Assembly (NCBI GenBank): GCA_049598145.1
Contig: JBMYNJ010000020.1
Coordinates: forward strand, 1-20,831
Direction: 5' to 3'
DNA: 20,831 nucleotides
DNA from: WTJH01 sp049598145
GTDB taxonomy: Bacteria > Bacteroidota > Bacteroidia > Flavobacteriales > Flavobacteriaceae
This document shows, in pieces, positions 18,301-20,831 of this stretch. The notes beneath the pieces were generated by a model. It did not search any database. It saw only the letters and a program-made list of their open reading frames with translations, and was not told where the DNA came from. Every line of letters begins with the position of its first letter. The stretch's first letter is position 1. Made by a program: the position numbers and the translations under genes.

Positions 18301-19654
18301 GCTGGAAGAACTCAAACCCAAATTTTTGGAAGGGGGTAAAGCGAAGGGGCTGGATGTCGAAATCCTCGAAAAAGTATGGAAGGATTGGGAAGCCTTCGCG
18401 TCCTATGCTTTCAACAAATCTCACTCGACTTGCTACGCTTGGATTGGCTATCAGACCGCTTATCTCAAAGCGCACTATCCCGCAGAATATATGGCTGCGG
18501 TTCTTTCTAATAACATGAACGATATCAAGCAGGTTACTTTCTTCATGGAGGAGTGTCGTCGGATGGGGCTTAAAGTTTTGGGCCCCGATGTAAACGAATC
18601 TTTCTACAAATTTACAGTGAATGATGAAGGGGCTATCCGTTTTGGGATGGGAGCGATCAAAGGGGTTGGAAAAGGGGCAGTGGAGACTATCATAGCTTGT
18701 AGAAAAGAAGAACGTTATAGCAGTATTTTTGATTTGGTCAAAAAGATCGATCTCCGAGCAGCAAATAAAAAAGCCTTTGAAAATCTTGCTCTGGCAGGAG
18801 GTTTCGATTCTTTTCAGGAAGCTCATCGAGCTCAGTATTTCAATCCCGATAGCGAAGGGGTGGTCTTTCTTGAAAAAGCACTTCGATTTGGAGCCAAGTA
18901 TCAAGAAAATTTAAATTCAGCTCAAACCAGCTTGTTTGGGGAAAGTACCGAGTCGACCTATCAGGTATTGAGAATTCCGGAGTGCGACCCCTGGAACCGA
19001 CTCAATACTTTGCAAAAAGAAAAGGAGGTGGTCGGAATTTATATTTCTGCTCATCCTTTAGATGATTTTAAATATGAAATCGATCATTTTGTCAATACAG
19101 AATTAAGAGTTTTAGACGATTTGTATCCCTTGGTTCTGCGAGAGTTTTATATCGCTGGGATGGTGAACGAGGTCCACCATTTGGAAAGTCGAAATGGCAA
19201 AGGCTGGGCTCGTTTTATCTTGGAAGACTATTCCGATCAGTTTGAACTCAAAATTTTTGGAGAAGAATATTTGAAGTATCGTCATTTCTTAGCCGTGAAT
19301 CAGTTTTTAAGAATCAAATTGATGGTTCGAGAGGGTTGGGCCAACCGAGAGACTGGAAAAGTAGGTCCTCCCCGGATGCAATTCTTAAAATTCGAGATGC
19401 TCCAAAATACTTTGGAAACTCACGCTAAAAAATTAAAACTTCAGCTGAACGCCAGTCGATTGGATGGTGAAACAGTAATGATCCTTGATCAAGTTTTAGA
19501 TGAACATCCGGGCGATAAAGGCCTCGAAGTAGAGCTTTTCTATCCGGAAGAAAATATTAGCGTTCCGCTCAAATCCAAACGAAAAAAAGTGGATATTTCT
19601 AAGGAACTATTACAGCAATTAGAGACACATCAACAACATTTTAGCCTGAAATAA
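15329..19654 (+). CDS. dnaE: DNA polymerase III alpha subunit with fused proofreading exonuclease
   Basis: The 1441-residue replicative polymerase carries a complete DEDDh exonuclease at residues 1-190: D6 and E8 in FDTETTGLP, D105 in HNVSFDLN, and H170 and D175 in AHNATADVEAT. A PHP domain follows (from about 257; THLHVHSQFS, LTDHANLMG). The C-family core has GPGRGSAAGSAVAYCLG from about residue 629, catalytic aspartates in PDIDIDFDDEG (D671, D673), and the third in LLKMDFLGLKTLT. QTSLF at 1199-1203 fits the beta-clamp-binding QxxLF pattern, and an OB-fold lies near the C-terminus (FYIAGMVNEVHHLES). Standalone epsilon activity is thus built in, as expected for Bacteroidota. PHP ligand positions in VATNNSYYTT are changed from the usual TNDxHY. 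It is divergent from the repair operon across 121 bases. Confidence 0.98.
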   Translation: MYLIFDTETTGLPKRWDAPLTDLDNWPRCVQIAWQLHDAEGELIEHCDFLIKPNGYTIPYESETVHGISTALADAKGVPLSEVLDALQKALNQTKYVVGHNVSFDLNIMGAEFLRSGRENLLDSYAVLDTCTEPIAEWCKIPGGRGGKFKLPTLTELHEKLFGNPFEEAHNATADVEATTRCFLQLVRNQILSFPKDDNSLTDQKTLQDALPDRVRIIGLNHQNLKALSLQLVKREDFSGKPKVGQEEQFALEAAPFTHLHVHSQFSVLQSTSRISHLITAAVKDQMPAIALTDHANLMGAFHFIKAIEQHNKTLEENQTPLKPIIGCEFYVCENRRDKTRRDDGYQIVFLAQNKKGYENLTKMSSKAYAEGFYYVPRIDKEVVLEFSSDLIVLSGNLYGEVPSKILNVGEHQAETALLWWKEHFPNRLYVELMRHDQEDENRANKSLVALAQKHNLPLVATNNSYYTTPEEASAHDILLCVKEGEKQATPIGRGRGYRFGFPNQQYYFKSSAEMKALFSDLPEAILNTQKIVEAIEPYTLAREVLLPKFEIPEAYIQTDDPDGKKGENAYLRYLTYLGAEKRYKTINPEIRERLDFELGVIENTGYPGYFLIVQDFIAAAREMNVSVGPGRGSAAGSAVAYCLGITNLDPIQYDLLFERFLNPDRVSLPDIDIDFDDEGRSKVMDYVIEKYGSGQVAQIITYGTMAAKSSIRDTARVLDLSLGEADRVAKLIPNIKLSKIFGLSDEELKEKLRADELQRVNELKTLSSGEDLVAQTIQQAQVLEGSLRNTGIHACGVIITPDEITNFVPIATAKDSDLFVTQFDNSVVEDAGLLKMDFLGLKTLTLIKDTVKLVKYKHGVELDPDAFPLDDVKTYELFQRGETVGIFQYESAGMQKYLKDLKPTVFADLIAMNALYRPGPLEYIPSFVARKHGEEPITYDLPEMEEYLQETYGITVYQEQVMLLSQKLAGFTKGEADVLRKAMGKKIFALLEELKPKFLEGGKAKGLDVEILEKVWKDWEAFASYAFNKSHSTCYAWIGYQTAYLKAHYPAEYMAAVLSNNMNDIKQVTFFMEECRRMGLKVLGPDVNESFYKFTVNDEGAIRFGMGAIKGVGKGAVETIIACRKEERYSSIFDLVKKIDLRAANKKAFENLALAGGFDSFQEAHRAQYFNPDSEGVVFLEKALRFGAKYQENLNSAQTSLFGESTESTYQVLRIPECDPWNRLNTLQKEKEVVGIYISAHPLDDFKYEIDHFVNTELRVLDDLYPLVLREFYIAGMVNEVHHLESRNGKGWARFILEDYSDQFELKIFGEEYLKYRHFLAVNQFLRIKLMVREGWANRETGKVGPPRMQFLKFEMLQNTLETHAKKLKLQLNASRLDGETVMILDQVLDEHPGDKGLEVELFYPEENISVPLKSKRKKVDISKELLQQLETHQQHFSLK

Positions 19655-19684
19655 GGGCATTATCATTGGCAATTAGTCTATTGT

Positions 19685-19692
19685 TAAATTTG
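19685..19692 (+). promoter_or_regulatory. trxA: Candidate -7 element of the trxA promoter
   Basis: TAAATTTG fits TAnnTTTG exactly. A TTG at 19666-19668 lies 16 bases upstream, slightly closer than the usual 17-23 for a -33 box. The leader to the ATG at 19749 would be about 50 bases, so trxA may be transcribed independently of dnaE, which ends 30 bases upstream. Confidence 0.45.
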
Positions 19693-19748
19693 ATAATCCT
19701 AGGAAGGTTAACCCATACAAATAGTTTATTTTAGCTAAAAATTTAATT

Positions 19749-20066
19749 ATGGCCTTAGAAATTACAGACGCAACCTTTGAAGAAGTGGTTTTAAATTCTG
19801 AAAAACCTGTTATTGTAGACTTTTGGGCAGCTTGGTGCGGACCTTGCCGTATGGTGGGCCCAATTATTGATGAACTGAGCCAAGAATATGAGGGAAAAGC
19901 CGTTGTCGGAAAAGTAGATGTGGATGCCAACCAGGAGTTCGCAGCCAAATATGGAGTTCGTAATATTCCAACGGTATTATTATTTAAAAACGGTGAATTG
20001 GTCAATCGGCAAGTAGGTGTCGCTCCTAAAACCACCTACAGTGAAGCGATCGATTCAGCCCTGTAA
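19749..20066 (+). CDS. trxA: Thioredoxin
   Basis: The 105-residue cytoplasmic protein is a classical thioredoxin, a protein-disulfide reductase that is itself reduced by thioredoxin reductase. The active site is WCGPC at residues 29-33 in the sequence VIVDFWAAWCGPCRM. The cis-proline is P74 in NIPTVLLF, and the KVDVDANQEFAAKYGV segment is typical of the family. No signal peptide is present. Length is normal. The ATG at 19749 gives the standard N-terminus. It is on the same strand as dnaE with a 94-base gap that carries a candidate promoter; two inverted repeats follow its stop. Confidence 0.98.
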   Translation: MALEITDATFEEVVLNSEKPVIVDFWAAWCGPCRMVGPIIDELSQEYEGKAVVGKVDVDANQEFAAKYGVRNIPTVLLFKNGELVNRQVGVAPKTTYSEAIDSAL

Positions 20067-20072
20067 ATTTTG

Positions 20073-20117
20073 GAGTCTAAAACCTCAAACATCACGTATA
20101 ATAGCCAGTTTAGACTC
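20073..20117. repeat. Inverted repeat with 27-base loop, downstream of trxA
   Basis: GAGTCTAAA at 20073-20081 is the exact reverse complement of TTTAGACTC at 20109-20117. It begins 6 bases after the trxA stop. No T-run follows the right arm, so it is not a standard intrinsic terminator; it could stabilise the 3' end of the trxA transcript or serve as a binding site. Function unknown. Confidence 0.55.
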
Positions 20118-20131
20118 ATCCATTTTGTGAG

Positions 20132-20161
20132 TTTTCAGACCGAGACACTTTCGTCTGAAAA
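20132..20161. repeat. Strong hairpin between trxA and tRNA-Asp
   Basis: TTTTCAGAC at 20132-20140 pairs perfectly with GTCTGAAAA at 20153-20161. With one bulged C the stem extends by two more pairs and leaves a 7-base loop. The T-rich and A-rich outer arms mean it could act as a bidirectional transcription terminator, but no T-tract lies beyond the stem. It directly abuts the -33 box of the tRNA promoter. Confidence 0.55.
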
Positions 20162-20162
20162 G

Positions 20163-20193
20163 TTTGGACAATAAAATATGACGTGTATCTTTG
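20163..20193 (+). promoter_or_regulatory. Bacteroidota-type promoter of tRNA-Asp
   Basis: TTTG at 20163-20166 and TATCTTTG at 20186-20193 are full matches to the -33 (TTTG) and -7 (TAnnTTTG) elements, separated by 19 bases, within the reported 19-21 spacing. Transcription would start a few bases downstream, shortly before the mature tRNA 5' end at 20207. Confidence 0.85.
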
Positions 20194-20206
20194 CATTCGC
20201 AATTGA

Positions 20207-20280
20207 GGTCTGGTAGTTCAGTTGGTTAGAATACATGCCTGTCACGCATGGGGTCGCGGGTTCGAGTCCCGTCCAGACCG
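20207..20280 (+). tRNA. tRNA-Asp (anticodon GTC)
   Basis: This 74-base sequence folds as a standard cloverleaf. The acceptor stem is GGTCTGG with CCAGACC and discriminator G. The D arm has GTTC paired with GAAT. The anticodon stem CATGC/GCATG encloses the loop CTGTCAC with anticodon GTC. The variable loop has 5 bases, and the T arm GCGGG/CCCGT has the TTCGAGT loop. CCA is not encoded. It is followed by an intrinsic terminator, and the DNA beyond that is AT-rich and accessory-looking, so the 3' end of this gene is a plausible integration target. Confidence 0.97.
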
Positions 20281-20287
20281 CTCTTAA

Positions 20288-20320
20288 CCCTTGTAAATCA
20301 ACGATTTACGGGGTTTTTTT
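20288..20320 (+). terminator. Intrinsic terminator of tRNA-Asp
   Basis: CCTTGTAAATC at 20289-20299 pairs with GATTTACGGGG at 20303-20313, giving an 11-bp stem (two G-T pairs) and a 3-base loop. Seven T residues follow at 20314-20320, then a further CTTTT. This is a classic rho-independent terminator. Confidence 0.9.
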
Positions 20321-20415
20321 CTTTTAGGGGGACAATAAAGGGGAGAACTTCACCTTGAATAGGATACCCATAGTGTTTTGAAGAAATTGGATTTGAGTTT
20401 CAATATGAGATAGGT

Positions 20416-20535
20416 ATGAAAATGCAGAGGTATCTTGGATTGGATACAGAAAAGATATATAACCGATATTACGATGAGGATAGGGAGAGATATGTGAAGG
20501 TTGAACAAATACTTAAATTTGTAAAGAATGAGTAA
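20416..20535 (+). CDS. Short reading frame, possibly the 3' remnant of a larger gene
   Basis: An ATG at 20416 opens a 39-codon frame ending in TAA at 20533-20535. The same frame is open, without a start codon, back to a TAG at 20371-20373, adding residues such as FEEIGFEFQYEIG. The product (LGLDTEKIYNRYYDEDRERY in its middle) is highly charged and Tyr-rich and reads like the C-terminal tail of a larger protein rather than a complete one. Its last 8 bases overlap the start of the next frame (ATGAGTAA), a typical coupled arrangement. Arginines are AGG, CGA, AGG, AGA, unlike the CGN-rich genes to the left. I do not recognise it; it may be a real small gene or a decayed fragment. Confidence 0.4.
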   Translation: MKMQRYLGLDTEKIYNRYYDEDRERYVKVEQILKFVKNE

Positions 20536-20831
20536 GAGTAGAAGAAAAACAACTGAAGAGTTTTTGGATGATATAAAACTAAAAGGTGTTTGGAATGATA
20601 ATTATGATTATTCAAAAGTTGAATATACGCTAGCTTCGAAGAAGGTAATTATCGTTGATAAAAGATATAATTCTGAACACCTAATCCAAGCTTCGGAAGT
20701 TTTGAACGGAACAAAATGTACTGGTTCCAATCTACTAAATGGATATTGGAATTATGATGACTCCTCTAATTATATTCAAAGTTTAGAAAATCCACCAAAA
20801 TCATATAAAGAGTGGAACGAATTTGTAAATT
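20528..20831 (+). CDS. Partial protein with DUF723-like N-terminal motif
   Basis: The frame opens with ATG at 20528 and runs off the right edge after 101 codons. Residues 10-45 contain EEFLDDIKLKGVWNDNYDYS, continuing KVEYTLASKKVIIVDKRY. The 'YDYSKVEY ... KVIIV' pattern resembles the start of DUF723-type modules, which occur in phage and homing-endonuclease-like proteins and are thought to bind nucleic acid. The usual following 'C-x-x-HG-x-F' zinc-type sequence is absent (DKRYNSEHLIQ instead). Then come a possible second half (LLNGYWNYDDSSNYI) and SYKEWNEFVN at the edge. All visible arginines are AGA, and G+C is low (about 31%). I infer a mobile or accessory origin; the function, perhaps nuclease-associated, is not shown. 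Confidence 0.6.
   Translation, partial: MSKSRRKTTEEFLDDIKLKGVWNDNYDYSKVEYTLASKKVIIVDKRYNSEHLIQASEVLNGTKCTGSNLLNGYWNYDDSSNYIQSLENPPKSYKEWNEFVN

Noticed and set aside
18233..18904. A 223-codon open frame on the minus strand inside dnaE
   Set aside because: It lies wholly opposite conserved dnaE sequence and its composition (Ser/Phe/Pro/Ile-rich) is that of an antisense shadow.
20281..20831. CRISPR array or direct repeat of the tRNA 3' end in the AT-rich right end
   Set aside because: Reading this stretch shows no regularly spaced repeats and no second copy of the tRNA 3' sequence inside the window.

Overview
The window looks like chromosomal DNA of a member of the Bacteroidota, most likely a flavobacterium-like organism. 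Supporting this are the fusion of a DEDDh proofreading exonuclease to the N-terminus of DnaE, the exonuclease/ligase/DEXH-helicase/PdeM repair cassette, a small ACT-domain 'aspartate kinase-like' protein typical of that phylum, promoters of the TTTG / TAnnTTTG type, and the absence of clear Shine-Dalgarno sequences. This placement is inferred from gene content; no database search was possible.

Layout. Bases 1-176 hold an unresolved left-edge reading frame. From 177 come a small lipoprotein gene and, tail to tail with it, a YeeZ-like nucleotide-sugar-type epimerase/dehydrogenase. A two-CBS-domain protein (1588-2049) converges on a histone-deacetylase-like amidohydrolase (2051-2953), which lies 1 bp downstream of metG (2955-5015). 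Divergent from metG are yraN and an ACT-domain protein, the latter overlapping the end of mfd.

Bases 15207 down to 6157 form one tightly packed leftward DNA-repair operon: an MBL-fold exonuclease, an ATP-dependent DNA ligase, an Lhr-like DEXH helicase, the PdeM metallophosphoesterase and mfd. The first four genes overlap by 4, 4 and 1 bases, and mfd follows after 18 bases. Divergent from this operon across 121 bases is dnaE (15329-19654), the replicative polymerase with built-in proofreading exonuclease, then trxA. The core of the window is therefore genome maintenance (replication, strand-break repair, transcription-coupled repair), together with methionyl-tRNA synthesis and thiol redox control.

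The right end changes character. After trxA come two inverted repeats, a near-perfect Bacteroidota promoter, tRNA-Asp(GTC) and an intrinsic terminator. Beyond the terminator the DNA is AT-rich (about 31% G+C by hand count over 20461-20820) and uses AGA/AGG for most arginines. It carries a short truncated-looking frame and the start of a protein with a DUF723-like 'YDYSKVEY' motif. This resembles the edge of an accessory or mobile region placed next to a tRNA gene. No new multi-gene defence or biosynthetic system is visible; the most notable points are the mfd-extended repair operon and this tRNA-adjacent boundary.
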